Counted from the stretch's first letter, positions 25,305 to 33,766 are shown. The stretch is DNA of 51,512 nt from Clostridium sp. (GCA_031272895.1 JAISSW010000011.1:1-51512); one strand, 5' to 3'. The notes: a model not told the origin generated them from the letters alone. Numbers and translations: made by a program.

Positions 25305-27755
25305 ATGAACAAAACAGATTTTTGCGCGCTGCGCCGCCAAGTGCTGGAGCTGCAGTTTTCACAGCTCAACGCCGTACAGAGACAGGCGGTTTTTGCAACG
25401 GAGGGTCCGCTGCTGGTGCTTGCCGGCGCGGGCAGCGGCAAAACTACGGTTATAGTCAACAGAATAGCCTCCTTGATTCAGTTTGGGCGGGCATATACCA
25501 GCGAGGAGGTTTTTCCTGCGCCGAGTGAAGCGGATTGCGCCGCGCTGGAGCATTACCTTAAGGAAAACAGTGCGACCCTGCCGGCGGAGCTGCGAAAGAA
25601 AGGCTATGCCCCCGCCCACTGCCTTTCCGCCCTGCCTGCCTCCACGGCGGACAAGCTTAGCGTAGATGCCCCGCGCCCCTGGGAAATACTTGCGGTTACC
25701 TTCACAAACAAGGCGGCGGGCGAGCTGAAAAGCCGCCTTGAGCGCATACTCGGCGACGGAGCAAGGGACATTTGGGCGGGAACCTTTCACTCCGTTTGCG
25801 CAAAGCTTCTGCGCCGCCACGCCGGGGAGCTTGGCTTTCCCTCAAGCTTTACCATTTATGACACGGACGACCAAAAGCGGGCAATGAAAGAGTGCTGCCG
25901 CCGTCTTAACAAGGACGAAAAGCTGCTTGCCCCAAAGATGGTTCTGGGGGCGATAGGCAGGGCAAAGGATATGCTGCTTTCCCCAAAGAAATACGCCGAG
26001 GAGAACAGCGGCAACAACAAAACGCGCCACATTGCGGAGCTTTACACCGAATACCAAAAGCTGCTCTTTTCCGCGGGAGCAATGGACTTTGACGACATGA
26101 TTTATTACACCGTCAAGCTGCTGCGGGATAACCCCGAAATACTGGAAAAATACAGGCGCCGCTTCCGTTATGTGCTGGTTGACGAATACCAGGACACAAA
26201 CAAGGCTCAGGACGAGCTTACGGCTCTGCTTGCCGCGGGCAGCGGAAACCTTTGCGTGGTGGGCGACGACGACCAGTCAATCTATAAATTCCGCGGGGCG
26301 ACGGTCGAGAATATCCTTAGTTTTGAGGAGCGCTTTAAGGGTGCAAGGGTTATTAGGCTGGAGGAAAACTACCGTTCCACCGGGAATATACTGAGCGCGG
26401 CGAACGCCGTTATTGCAAAGAATGAGGGGCGCAAGGGCAAAACCCTGTGGACAGCCGCCGGCGAGGGCGAAAAGATTTCCCTTGCGGTCTGTGACGACGA
26501 GCGGCAGGAGGGGGCTTACGTTGCCGACTGCATTATGGCGGACAAGGGCGCGGGGCAAAGCTTTGCCGGGCACGCCGTGCTTTACCGCATGAACGCCCAG
26601 TCCAACGTGATTGAAACGGCGCTGACCCGCCGCGGGATTCCATACCGTGTTGTGGGCGGGCTTAAGTTCTATGACCGCAAGGAAATCCGCGATGCACTGG
26701 CATATCTGCAAATCCTTGAAAACGAGGGCGACGCCGTTCGCCTGCGCAGGGTTATCAACGAGCCAAAGCGCGGCATTGGAGAGGCGACAGTAACACGCCT
26801 GCTGGCAGTCGCCGAAAGCCTTGGGGTAACTCCCTTCGCCGTTATGAGGGAGGCGGAGAAATACCCACCGCTTTCCGCCGCGGCGGGCAGGCTTAAGGGC
26901 TTTGCCCAACTCATGGACGGCTTCCGCGAACAGCTGGAGGATACCCCGCTTGCCGAGCTGCTGGAGGATCTGCTGATTAAAAGCGGCTACCGGGCAATGC
27001 TGACGGCGGACAAGGAAAAGGGACCGGACAGACTGGAGAACCTTGCCGAGCTTGGCGCAACGCTTGCGCGCTATCAGCAGGAGAACCCGGAGGGGGATTT
27101 GGCGGGCTTTTTGCAGGAGGTAGCCCTGCAAACGGACTTGGATTCCTTTAATGAGGACGACGACGCGGCGGTTATGATGACTCTCCACGCCGCAAAGGGG
27201 CTTGAGTTCCCCACCGTGTTTTTAATCGGTCTTGAGGAGGGCGTGTTCCCCGGCACACAGGCGCTGTATTTCCCTGAGGACCTTGAGGAGGAGCGCCGCC
27301 TTGCCTATGTTGGAATAACCCGCGCAAGGCAAAGGCTGCACATTTGCGCCGCCCGCCAAAGAACCGTCTTCGGGCGTACGGGCAGGAACCCCCTAAGCCG
27401 CTTCGTCAGGGATATCCCCGCAAGCCTGCTGGAGGAGGTTCAGCTTTCAAGCAGCATTAACCCCTATGCGCAGCGGCAGGGCTACCGCAGCGGGACTGTG
27501 CAAATCGGCGGCTACGGCAGAACCCTGCGCAGCGCAGCGCCGGAGAAAAAGAGCGCATTTCCCCAAAAGCCGCGGCAAAGCGCCGCCGTTGTCCGCTACG
27601 AACGCGGGGAGAGGGTTCGCCACAAAAGCTTCGGTGAGGGCGAGGTGCTTAAGGCCACACAAATCGGCGGCGACACCCTGCTGGAGATTCAGTTTGACCA
27701 AAGCGGCATAAAAAAGCTTATGGCAAACTACGCCGCCTTGGAAAAGCTGAGCTGA
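25305..27755 (+). CDS. pcrA: UvrD/PcrA-type DNA helicase
   Basis: An 816-residue superfamily 1A helicase (3'-5'). Motif Q/I is LNAVQRQAV and LAGAGSGKTT (about 39-48); motif Ia is TFTNKAAGELKSRL; motif II is VDEYQDTNKAQ; motif III is VVGDDDQSIYKFRGA; motif IV is LEENYRST; motif V/VI is MTLHAAKGLEFP and VGITRAR. The C-terminal RVRHKSFGEGEV tail is the PcrA/UvrD Tudor-like element that contacts RNA polymerase. An extra segment of about 55 residues (about 56-110) sits between motif I and motif Ia, where PcrA normally has a short link. The start at 25305 gives the standard N-terminus; an upstream ATG would lie inside mutS. Confidence 0.93.
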   Translation: MNKTDFCALRRQVLELQFSQLNAVQRQAVFATEGPLLVLAGAGSGKTTVIVNRIASLIQFGRAYTSEEVFPAPSEADCAALEHYLKENSATLPAELRKKGYAPAHCLSALPASTADKLSVDAPRPWEILAVTFTNKAAGELKSRLERILGDGARDIWAGTFHSVCAKLLRRHAGELGFPSSFTIYDTDDQKRAMKECCRRLNKDEKLLAPKMVLGAIGRAKDMLLSPKKYAEENSGNNKTRHIAELYTEYQKLLFSAGAMDFDDMIYYTVKLLRDNPEILEKYRRRFRYVLVDEYQDTNKAQDELTALLAAGSGNLCVVGDDDQSIYKFRGATVENILSFEERFKGARVIRLEENYRSTGNILSAANAVIAKNEGRKGKTLWTAAGEGEKISLAVCDDERQEGAYVADCIMADKGAGQSFAGHAVLYRMNAQSNVIETALTRRGIPYRVVGGLKFYDRKEIRDALAYLQILENEGDAVRLRRVINEPKRGIGEATVTRLLAVAESLGVTPFAVMREAEKYPPLSAAAGRLKGFAQLMDGFREQLEDTPLAELLEDLLIKSGYRAMLTADKEKGPDRLENLAELGATLARYQQENPEGDLAGFLQEVALQTDLDSFNEDDDAAVMMTLHAAKGLEFPTVFLIGLEEGVFPGTQALYFPEDLEEERRLAYVGITRARQRLHICAARQRTVFGRTGRNPLSRFVRDIPASLLEEVQLSSSINPYAQRQGYRSGTVQIGGYGRTLRSAAPEKKSAFPQKPRQSAAVVRYERGERVRHKSFGEGEVLKATQIGGDTLLEIQFDQSGIKKLMANYAALEKLS

Positions 27756-27761
27756 ATATAA

Positions 27762-27789
27762 AAAGGGATGCTGTTGAGGGCATCCCTTT
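27762..27789. terminator. Bidirectional terminator between pcrA and ftsZ
   Basis: AAAGGGATGC (27762-27771) and GCATCCCTTT (27780-27789) form a perfect 10-bp stem with an 8-nt loop. TTTTTT follows on the plus strand and an A-run precedes, so it can stop both convergent transcripts. Confidence 0.88.
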
Positions 27790-27794
27790 GTTTT

Positions 27795-29066
27795 TTATTC
27801 GCCCGGAGGGGGCATAGTAACATCCTTAACAACCAAATAAAAATCATCGGAGGACGAATCCTCATCCTTGGGGCGTTCCACAGCCGGCGGGGTGTAACCG
27901 TGAACCGGCGGGGTGTAAGTCCCGGTCGTACTTGTGGGTGCCTCTGCCTTGGGCGGCTCAGAGCTGCTTCTTTTGTCATTCCATATCCACTGCCCGCCGT
28001 TACCTATATCCGGCACGGGCGGCGACGGCGGCGACGGCGGGTCAGGCTCCGTTGATGGGCGACTATCAATATGTGTCCGGGCGACAGGCTCATTAGATTT
28101 TGGTTTTTTGCTAAAGCCGGTTGCAATAACAGTAACGCTAAGCTCCTCGCTCGCGTCTTCAACTGTTCTGCTGCCCAAGATTGTGGACACATCGGGGTCC
28201 ATCTTCTCGTTGATAATTTCCATTGCCTCTTCCATCTCTGATAAGTCAATCTCCTCCTTGCCCTCGAAATTAACCAAAAGCCCGGTCGCCCCGTCTATTG
28301 AGGTTTCAAGCAGCGGACAATTAATTGCGCTTTGGATTGCCGTCTTTGCCCTATCCTTACCGGAACCCGTGCCGACGGCCATATGGGCAAGCCCCGCGTT
28401 TTCCATAATCTTTCTGATGTCCGCAAAGTCCAAGTTTACGAAACCCGGCTCATAGATAAGCCTTGTTATACTCCTTACACCCTGGCAAAGGATTTCATCC
28501 GCCTTTGCGAACGCCTTTCCTATTGTGAAACCCTGCCTGCACATGGAGAGCAGCTTTTGGTTTGGTATAACTATAAGGCTGTCAACGTGTTCGTTCAGGT
28601 TTTTAACGCCTTCCATGGCAACACTCATTTTTTTCCTGCCCTCAAAGCCAAAGGGAGTTGTTACCACGCCCACTGTCAGCGCGCCCGCACCCTTGGCAAT
28701 TTCCGCAATCACCGGCGCCGCGCCTGTGCCTGTGCCGCCGCCCATGCCTGCCGTGACGAAAACCATATCCGTGCCGCGTAGCATTTCTGTCAGCTCTTCG
28801 CGGCTTTCCTCCGCCGCCAGCCTGCCCTTTTCGGGGTCAAAGCCGGCGCCCTTGCCTTCGGTCAGCTTTTGCCCAATAAGCACTGTGCGCGTCGCCGCTC
28901 CGCATTGCCGCAAGTGCTGTGCGTCAGTGTTAACCGCTATAAGCTCGCAGCCCTGAATGGCCCCTTCTTTTGCCATCCGCGCGACCGCGTTACAACCGCC
29001 GCCGCCCACGCCGACTACTTTAATTTGGACTCTCTTAATCTCATCGCGTTCCAGGTCAATGCCCAT
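27795..29066 (-). CDS. ftsZ: Cell division protein FtsZ
   Basis: A 423-residue tubulin-like GTPase forming the division ring. VVGVGGGGCNAVARM near residues 12-26 and the GTP loop TAGMGGGTGTGAAP near 106-119 are intact, as is the T7 loop NLDFADI near 205-211 that completes the active site. The C-terminal 110 residues are a Pro/Ser-rich linker. The usual end peptide (D-IPxFLR-like, which binds FtsA and SepF) is not seen; the protein ends VVKDVTMPPPGE. The gene is monocistronic, not next to ftsA. Start at 29066 with GGGGGAG upstream; an in-frame ATG 15 bp before it overlaps that site. Confidence 0.93.
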   Translation of the reverse strand: MGIDLERDEIKRVQIKVVGVGGGGCNAVARMAKEGAIQGCELIAVNTDAQHLRQCGAATRTVLIGQKLTEGKGAGFDPEKGRLAAEESREELTEMLRGTDMVFVTAGMGGGTGTGAAPVIAEIAKGAGALTVGVVTTPFGFEGRKKMSVAMEGVKNLNEHVDSLIVIPNQKLLSMCRQGFTIGKAFAKADEILCQGVRSITRLIYEPGFVNLDFADIRKIMENAGLAHMAVGTGSGKDRAKTAIQSAINCPLLETSIDGATGLLVNFEGKEEIDLSEMEEAMEIINEKMDPDVSTILGSRTVEDASEELSVTVIATGFSKKPKSNEPVARTHIDSRPSTEPDPPSPPSPPVPDIGNGGQWIWNDKRSSSEPPKAEAPTSTTGTYTPPVHGYTPPAVERPKDEDSSSDDFYLVVKDVTMPPPGE

Positions 29067-29106
29067 TGTACTCTCCCCCAAATGCTACAGGATTGTATTG
29101 CATGGG

Positions 29107-29135
29107 ATTATATCACATTCAGGCAAAAAACACAA
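29107..29135 (-). promoter_or_regulatory. Sigma-A promoter of ftsZ
   Basis: Minus-strand TTGTGT (29135-29130), a 17-bp spacer and TATAAT (29112-29107). The -35 is weak but the -10 is perfect. Confidence 0.65.
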
Positions 29136-29277
29136 GTGGAAAAGCCCAAATTTTCCATATTTTAATTTAAGAAAACTGTGAGGGCAAGTATCATTACTGT
29201 GGCGGCAAGTTGAATAATAACAGCCCGCGCCGCCCAAACTATGGTTAAAACTGAGCGCAAAGGAAGGGAATTTGCAT

Positions 29278-30024
29278 ATGGTATACAATTTCAGCGAAAA
29301 AAAGGGGCTTCTCAGCTTGCTCAAAAACAGGGGCTTTTACGCAATAGCGGGGCTTTGCCTTGTGGCGGCGGGAACGGGTGTGCTTGCCGCAAGGCAAAGC
29401 GCCGTCACAAACCCGCCCCAAACCACCGCTCCACCGGCGGCGGAAAGCCGCTCCGCCATTGCTTGGGACGACGGCGGAACACAGGCAAGCAGCGCCGTCA
29501 ACAAGCCCGCAAGCGACGTTCCCGACGAGCGTGACCAAGCAAGCACAAGCACCACTACAAAAACCACCACTACAAAGCCTAACCCCAACACCCCTTTCAC
29601 GGGGGATTTTACCCTGCCCTTCGGCACGGATATTATGCGTGATTATTCCAACGGGGAACTGGTGTATTTGCCGACAATGGACGACTGGCGAAGCCATGAC
29701 GGCGTTGACTTTGGCGGCGCCGTGGGTAACGATGTGCTTGCTGTGCAGGACGGCAAGGTAAAGAAAGTCTACACCGACGAGCTTTGGGGTACTGTTGTTG
29801 AGCTTGACCACGGCAACGGCTTTGTTGCAAGCTACCGCGGCTTGGACGCAAAGTCAGCACTGCCAAAGGAGGGGGCAAGCGTTGAGCGCGGGGCAGTGAT
29901 TGGCAAGCTGGGCGAAATCCCCTGTGAGGCTATGGACCAGCCCCACCTGCACTTTGAAGCCATGGTCAACGGCAAAATCCAGGACCCCTTGGCCGTGCTT
30001 AATAAGCTGGGCGAACAAAACTAA
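29278..30024 (+). CDS. LytM (M23) peptidase-like protein, SpoIIQ-like
   Basis: A 248-residue protein with one N-terminal membrane helix (about 17-38), a Thr/Pro-rich linker (about 45-105) and a LytM domain. Both zinc motifs are complete: HDGVDFGG near residues 139-146 (HxxxD) and HLHFE near 222-226 (HxH). The size and layout match SpoIIQ, the forespore protein that holds the engulfing membranes by binding SpoIIIAH; clostridial SpoIIQ keeps the catalytic residues that Bacillus lacks. A vegetative wall endopeptidase is the alternative. Start ATG at 29278 follows GGAAGGG. It is divergent from ftsZ; no clear sigma-A promoter was found in 29136-29270. Confidence 0.75.
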   Translation: MVYNFSEKKGLLSLLKNRGFYAIAGLCLVAAGTGVLAARQSAVTNPPQTTAPPAAESRSAIAWDDGGTQASSAVNKPASDVPDERDQASTSTTTKTTTTKPNPNTPFTGDFTLPFGTDIMRDYSNGELVYLPTMDDWRSHDGVDFGGAVGNDVLAVQDGKVKKVYTDELWGTVVELDHGNGFVASYRGLDAKSALPKEGASVERGAVIGKLGEIPCEAMDQPHLHFEAMVNGKIQDPLAVLNKLGEQN

Positions 30025-30030
30025 GCAAAA

Positions 30031-30053
30031 CGGGCGGCATTCACTGCCGCCCG
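30031..30053. terminator. Terminator between the M23 gene and the FAD oxidase
   Basis: CGGGCGGCA (30031-30039) and TGCCGCCCG (30045-30053) form a perfect 9-bp stem with a 5-nt loop, followed by CTTCTTATTTTC. It lies between two convergent genes. Confidence 0.82.
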
Positions 30054-30063
30054 CTTCTTATTT

Positions 30064-31782
30064 TCAGCGCATATCCCTGCGCTGCTCCGGGGGCAAATCA
30101 AGCCCAAGTGTGCCGCCGGGGTTCATCAGGTTATCCGGGTCAAAATGCTGCTTAAGAGCACGATAAAGCTCCATTTGCCTTTCGCCTATCTGCGCCTCAA
30201 GCCATGGCGCCGTCATTTTGCCTATGCCGTGGTGGTGGCTCATTGCCGCGCCGTATTTTTGTATTGCGTCCATAATGGAGCCTTGGTAGTCAAGGTATTC
30301 CTGCAGGTCGTTCATCTTTGCCTCGAAGATGAAGTAAAGGTTGGTGCCCTGCGGATACAAATGGCTCATGTGCGTCATGCATATTGTGTGCTTGCGTGCC
30401 TTGCACACCTTGCGGACATTCTCGTACACGTCCATGAAGTTATCCCAGTTGACGGAGCACTCCAGCGTGTCCAGCATAAGCCCGTAATCACCCATGTCCT
30501 CACGCAGGTAGGGGTCGCGGAAGCGGCTATGCTCCCAGCGGGTGCAGATGTAGCCCGTGGTGAACATTGCCCCGTGCTTGCGGCAAACCTTTTTGATGTT
30601 TTTGTAGACGTTTTTGGAGAAGCTCTTTTCCCCGTCCGTGAAGCCCAGCAGCAGGCAGCGCTCGCCGTCCTTGTAGCCCATGGCGGTCATGAGGCTGTCA
30701 AGCGGGGTACCGCTGACACCGTAAAGACTGAAGCCAACCTGTGTTTCCTCCGGGTCGCTCAGGCGGAAGATTGACGGGAAGCCGAATTCCCCCTGCATAA
30801 CCTCCTTAATTGCCGCAACGCCGCTCTTCCAGTCCTTAAAGATAAAGCTGAAGCGCTTACGGTTTTCGGGCATATATTTGAACACGCGCAGCGTAACGTG
30901 GGTCAGCACGCCGAAGGTGCCCTCGCTGCCCATCATAATTTGGTCTATGGAGGGTCCCGTGGCGTTAGCGGGGAATTCGTCACTCTTGATTATCCCCGTG
31001 GGGGTAATGTACTCCTGGCTGATAACTATGTCCTCAATTTTGCCGTAATAGGTGGAGTTTTGCCCCGCCCCGCGGGTAACGGCCCAGCCGCCGACGCTGG
31101 AATACTCAAAGCTCTGCGGAAAATGTCCGCAGGTGTACGCCCTGCTTGCGCCCAAGCTTTCGACGGCATTATTAAGGGTTTTCTCAAGGTTGGGGCCGCT
31201 CATGCCCGCCTGTACGGTTATGGTTTGGTTGTTTTCGCTGAAGCTGATAACCCTATTGAAGTTACGCCGCATATCAAGGCTGACGCCGCCGCAAATCGGC
31301 TCCACGCCGCGAGTAACGGAGGAACCGCCGCCATAGACATAGAGCGGGATTTTATGCTCACACACATATTTAACAATATGGATAATATCCTCTCGGTTGC
31401 GGGGGTAAAGCACAATATCCGGCAGGTTTTCCACAATGTGCTTGCGCAGGCGCATAAGGTCAACCATGGTCTTGCCGTACGCAACGGAAAGCCTGTCGTA
31501 GTTGTCCTGGCTTATATTCTCGCTGCCCAGCATATCGCGGAAAGCCTCGACGTGTTCCTTTGCCATTTTTGGCGGCAGGTCAAACTCAACCGGTTCTGTG
31601 CCAAGCTCCTGCTGCTGCTTAAAGTCGTCGTCGGACATCTCGAAGATGTCCTTCATGAGCGCATACATTTTGCGGCTTGGCGCCTTGAATTCAGTCGCCC
31701 CGCCCCACTTAAAGATTGAGCGCCACGACCTTTCCGGCGCCTCCTGATGATACCACTCCGGGTAAAAGCCTTTTTTTGACAT
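30064..31782 (-). CDS. FAD-binding oxidase, alkyldihydroxyacetonephosphate synthase-like
   Basis: A 572-residue flavoprotein of the FAD_binding_4/FAD-oxidase_C (VAO) family. The FAD pocket is seen as YVYGGGSSVTRG near residues 160-171 and MGSEGTFGVLTHV near 290-302. The C-terminal SHHHGIGKMTAPWL near 533-546 is the motif shared with AGPS (ether lipid synthesis) and its bacterial relatives. Bacterial members include glycolate, lactate and alkyl-DHAP-like enzymes, so ether-lipid (plasmalogen) work is possible but not shown. The start at 31782 has AGGAGGAC seven bases upstream. A 17-residue longer frame runs back toward the promoter. It is a single-gene unit. Confidence 0.85.
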   Translation of the reverse strand: MSKKGFYPEWYHQEAPERSWRSIFKWGGATEFKAPSRKMYALMKDIFEMSDDDFKQQQELGTEPVEFDLPPKMAKEHVEAFRDMLGSENISQDNYDRLSVAYGKTMVDLMRLRKHIVENLPDIVLYPRNREDIIHIVKYVCEHKIPLYVYGGGSSVTRGVEPICGGVSLDMRRNFNRVISFSENNQTITVQAGMSGPNLEKTLNNAVESLGASRAYTCGHFPQSFEYSSVGGWAVTRGAGQNSTYYGKIEDIVISQEYITPTGIIKSDEFPANATGPSIDQIMMGSEGTFGVLTHVTLRVFKYMPENRKRFSFIFKDWKSGVAAIKEVMQGEFGFPSIFRLSDPEETQVGFSLYGVSGTPLDSLMTAMGYKDGERCLLLGFTDGEKSFSKNVYKNIKKVCRKHGAMFTTGYICTRWEHSRFRDPYLREDMGDYGLMLDTLECSVNWDNFMDVYENVRKVCKARKHTICMTHMSHLYPQGTNLYFIFEAKMNDLQEYLDYQGSIMDAIQKYGAAMSHHHGIGKMTAPWLEAQIGERQMELYRALKQHFDPDNLMNPGGTLGLDLPPEQRRDMR

Positions 31783-31861
31783 ACCGCTGTCCTCCTGAAA
31801 TATAAAGATTACATATAATCCACATCGGCGCAAGCTCAGGGATTATATCCCCCATGGGCTT

Positions 31862-31890
31862 ATGATACCATTTTTTTTATTAAAAGTCAA
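31862..31890 (-). promoter_or_regulatory. Sigma-A promoter of the FAD oxidase
   Basis: Minus-strand TTGACT (31890-31885), a 17-bp A/T-rich spacer and TATCAT (31867-31862), giving a leader of about 73 nt before the start codon. Confidence 0.75.
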
Positions 31891-32027
31891 TGCCAAGCGG
31901 CGGTGAAGCGCTCACTGCCGTTTTAATTAAGGTAAATCCGTCGGAAAAAGGAGCACATATCTGCCCTCGGGCTTGGGCAGACTATTCTTGTCCGAAAGGT
32001 CAAGCAATGCGTAAAGGAGTGTGTTTT

Positions 32028-32216
32028 GTGACTAAAATGCAAAGCAGAAAGCTCGCCCGCGGAATCGGCATTGGACTGGCGGTTACCGGGGCGGCGGCAG
32101 CAGTCGGCAGCGCCGTTATGGGCAACCGTGCCCAGCGCAAGGTCAAAAGCAAGGCAAAGCAGTTTGCCCGTAGCTTTGGCGACATTGTTGATAACGTGCA
32201 GCAGTTCGTCCGCTGA
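32028..32216 (+). CDS. Small membrane protein, YtxH-like in style
   Basis: A 62-residue protein with a basic start, one Gly/Ala-rich membrane helix (about 11-32) and a basic amphipathic tail containing RKVKSKAKQF. Small proteins of this form are common in Clostridia and are often called YtxH-like or hypothetical. The GTG at 32028 is preferred since AAAGGAG lies eight bases upstream; an in-frame ATG at 32007 with AAAGG is possible and adds seven residues. The 194 bp before it hold a CTGCCC/GGGCAG hairpin (31961-31980) but no clear promoter. Confidence 0.55.
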   Translation: MTKMQSRKLARGIGIGLAVTGAAAAVGSAVMGNRAQRKVKSKAKQFARSFGDIVDNVQQFVR

Positions 32217-32274
32217 GGCAAGCACCCAAAAGCCCGTCCTGCCATACATTGTTATGGAAGGGCGGGGAATACAT

Positions 32275-32547
32275 ATGGCGAAAATTATAGTTTATAACAA
32301 CGACACTGACCGCATGGAAATTTTTCATCGCGGAGAAAACGAGGCTATGCCATATAATCAGGACGCAACGCTGACCGTGGGGGAGTTCCGCGGCTCAAGC
32401 GCCAGCCCCACCCTTTGGACCACCAAGCGAGCCATGGAGGCGTGGAACGCAACCCGCAGGGCTTACGGCGCGGCTATCCCCCTGCGCTATGCCTTTAAGC
32501 GACCATATGAGGGCGGGCACGCAAGCCAAAGCCAGCACTCATCATGA
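32275..32547 (+). pseudogene. Truncated M15-peptidase-like gene, cut by prophage insertion
   Basis: A 90-codon ORF beginning AKIIVYNNDTDRMEIF, with AMPYNQDATLTVGEFRGSS (about 24-42) and GGHASQSQH (about 80-88) at the end. From memory of clostridial peptidoglycan-hydrolase proteins, this N-terminal region is normally followed directly by YAGxAFD, completing the SxHxxGxAxD zinc motif of M15-type peptidases, and then by peptidoglycan-binding repeats. Here the frame reads SQSQH then SS and stop, and the serine recombinase gene ends 30 bp further on. The most direct reading is that the prophage integrated in the codons of the active site. The ribosome site GGGCGGGG is intact, so a short, probably inactive product could be made. 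Confidence 0.7.
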
Positions 32548-32577
32548 CAGTAATATTGCTAAAGGATAACAAAGGCT
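32525..32577. other. Predicted left attachment site (attL) of the prophage
   Basis: The host reading frame loses its family sequence after the codon at 32536-32538, and the recombinase stop codon is at 32578. Serine integrases usually recombine right next to their own gene within a core of a few bases. The exact core cannot be set without attR, which is outside the window. Confidence 0.5.
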
Positions 32578-33384
32578 TTAACGCTTCCCGCGTGGGGTTC
32601 GCGGCGACTTCGCAAGTAGCTTTTGCACACGCTGCCAATCTTGCGGGTTAATAATCGGCTCATGTGTGCCTTGGTATGTTTCGCACTTGAATCTTAGCTT
32701 GCCGACGTATATTGGATTTGTCAGTATCCTTTTTGCTTGCCATGCCGTTATCCGTGCGCCGAGCTTGCCGTGATAACCACGCTCTGCGCACAGGTCACTG
32801 ACAGCTGATAGGCACTTATGGCGCAAATACATTTGGTATATGTACCGCACTACTTCCGCCTCGTCCTCGACGATAATGAGTTCTTTGCAGCACCGGCGAT
32901 AGCCTATCACATAATTTAGCGGCGGATAACCTTGCTCTACACGTTCGCGCGCTGCGGCTTTGACTCGCTCGGAAGTGATTTCGCGCTCCATTTGCGCGAA
33001 CACTCCGACGATGCCAAGCATAGCTCGTCCAATTGCGGTGGAGGTATCGAAGCTCTCTGTGTGACTGCGAAAGTCTACATTGCTACGCTGTAACAAGTCG
33101 AGCGTTACATACATATCCTGCACGGAGCGCGTGAAACGGCTGAGTGCCCAGACAATAACAATATTAAAAGCGCCTTGCTGAGCAGCGGCTAACAGCGCTT
33201 GCATTGCCGGACGATGTAGTATATCCTTGCCGCTTATGCCCTCGTCCGAGTATACCTTATATACTTCATAGCCGTTTGCGCTGCACCAGTCCGTGAGTGT
33301 CCTTGCTTGCGCGGAGAGGGAATAACCCTCCCGTGCTTGGTCGAGTGTGGACACGCGAGTGTATATTGCTGCGAGCTTGCTCAT
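32578..33384 (-). CDS. Serine recombinase (short large-serine type)
   Basis: A 268-residue site-specific recombinase. The resolvase-type catalytic domain (about 3-140) has the nucleophile in YTRVSTLDQ (Ser near 12) and the Arg-bearing SRFTRSVQDM near 80-89. A Recombinase domain follows (about 150-250). The zinc-ribbon and coiled-coil part seen in phiC31- or A118-type integrases is missing, so it belongs to the compact class. It lies directly beside the predicted attL and is the last gene of the element, as expected for the integrase. Start at 33384 with GGAGGC upstream, overlapping the previous gene's stop by four bases. Confidence 0.93.
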   Translation of the reverse strand: MSKLAAIYTRVSTLDQAREGYSLSAQARTLTDWCSANGYEVYKVYSDEGISGKDILHRPAMQALLAAAQQGAFNIVIVWALSRFTRSVQDMYVTLDLLQRSNVDFRSHTESFDTSTAIGRAMLGIVGVFAQMEREITSERVKAAARERVEQGYPPLNYVIGYRRCCKELIIVEDEAEVVRYIYQMYLRHKCLSAVSDLCAERGYHGKLGARITAWQAKRILTNPIYVGKLRFKCETYQGTHEPIINPQDWQRVQKLLAKSPRTPRGKR

Positions 33385-33629
33385 ATGCACGCCTCCCAAT
33401 ACCAACCCGTTGCGGTGGTGACGTCGTGGCGGAGAGCCATACCGAGGGGGTCATAGCCCTGTGTGCCGTCCTCAAGTCCTGCATAGGTGTGGGTTTCGAG
33501 GTTATTGTATCGCAGTATTTGGAGCTTTCCGCGATGTTCGCGGACAATTTCGCCGTATTTTGTTTCGTAGGTGTTGGGGTTGCGACGCAGCGCGCGGGCT
33601 CGAATTTCTTCGAGTGTATAAGTTTTCAT
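33381..33629 (-). CDS. Small prophage protein of unknown function
   Basis: An 82-residue hydrophilic protein starting MKTYTLEEIRARALRRN, with a Trp/Tyr-rich end. No motif recognised; a helix followed by mixed beta strands is the likely fold. It has a strong AGGAGGAAAAT ribosome site, and its stop overlaps the recombinase ATG (ATGA), so it is translationally coupled to the recombinase. That makes a role in recombination, such as a directionality or accessory factor, conceivable but unsupported by sequence. Confidence 0.65.
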   Translation of the reverse strand: MKTYTLEEIRARALRRNPNTYETKYGEIVREHRGKLQILRYNNLETHTYAGLEDGTQGYDPLGMALRHDVTTATGWYWEACI

Positions 33630-33655
33630 GTTATTTTCCTCCTGTTTTTTGGGGC

Positions 33656-33684
33656 TTGCAGGAGGCGGCAATTTGTGTTATAAT
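33656..33684 (+). promoter_or_regulatory. Possible promoter against the operon direction
   Basis: TTGCAG (33656-33661), a 17-bp spacer and TATAAT (33679-33684) on the plus strand, opposite to all prophage genes. The -35 matches only partly. Confidence 0.4.
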
Positions 33685-33690
33685 TGCAGT

Positions 33691-33766
33691 GCCTCCCGAT
33701 TTCGGTTGGGTTGGTGGTTGAGTAGTCCGTAACTTTTCGACGGTGGCGGGCTACTCTTATTTTTCC
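33691..33766 (+). ncRNA. Candidate antisense small RNA
   Basis: Downstream of the plus-strand promoter at 33656-33684 there is no ORF. There is a CCGA/TCGG mini-hairpin, then a longer hairpin: GAGTAG 33720-33725 with CTACTC 33751-33756, inner CCGT/ACGG. TTATTTTTCC ends it like an intrinsic terminator. A roughly 75-nt RNA would be antisense to the gap and 3' end of the XRE gene. Internal mismatches weaken the stem. Confidence 0.35.
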
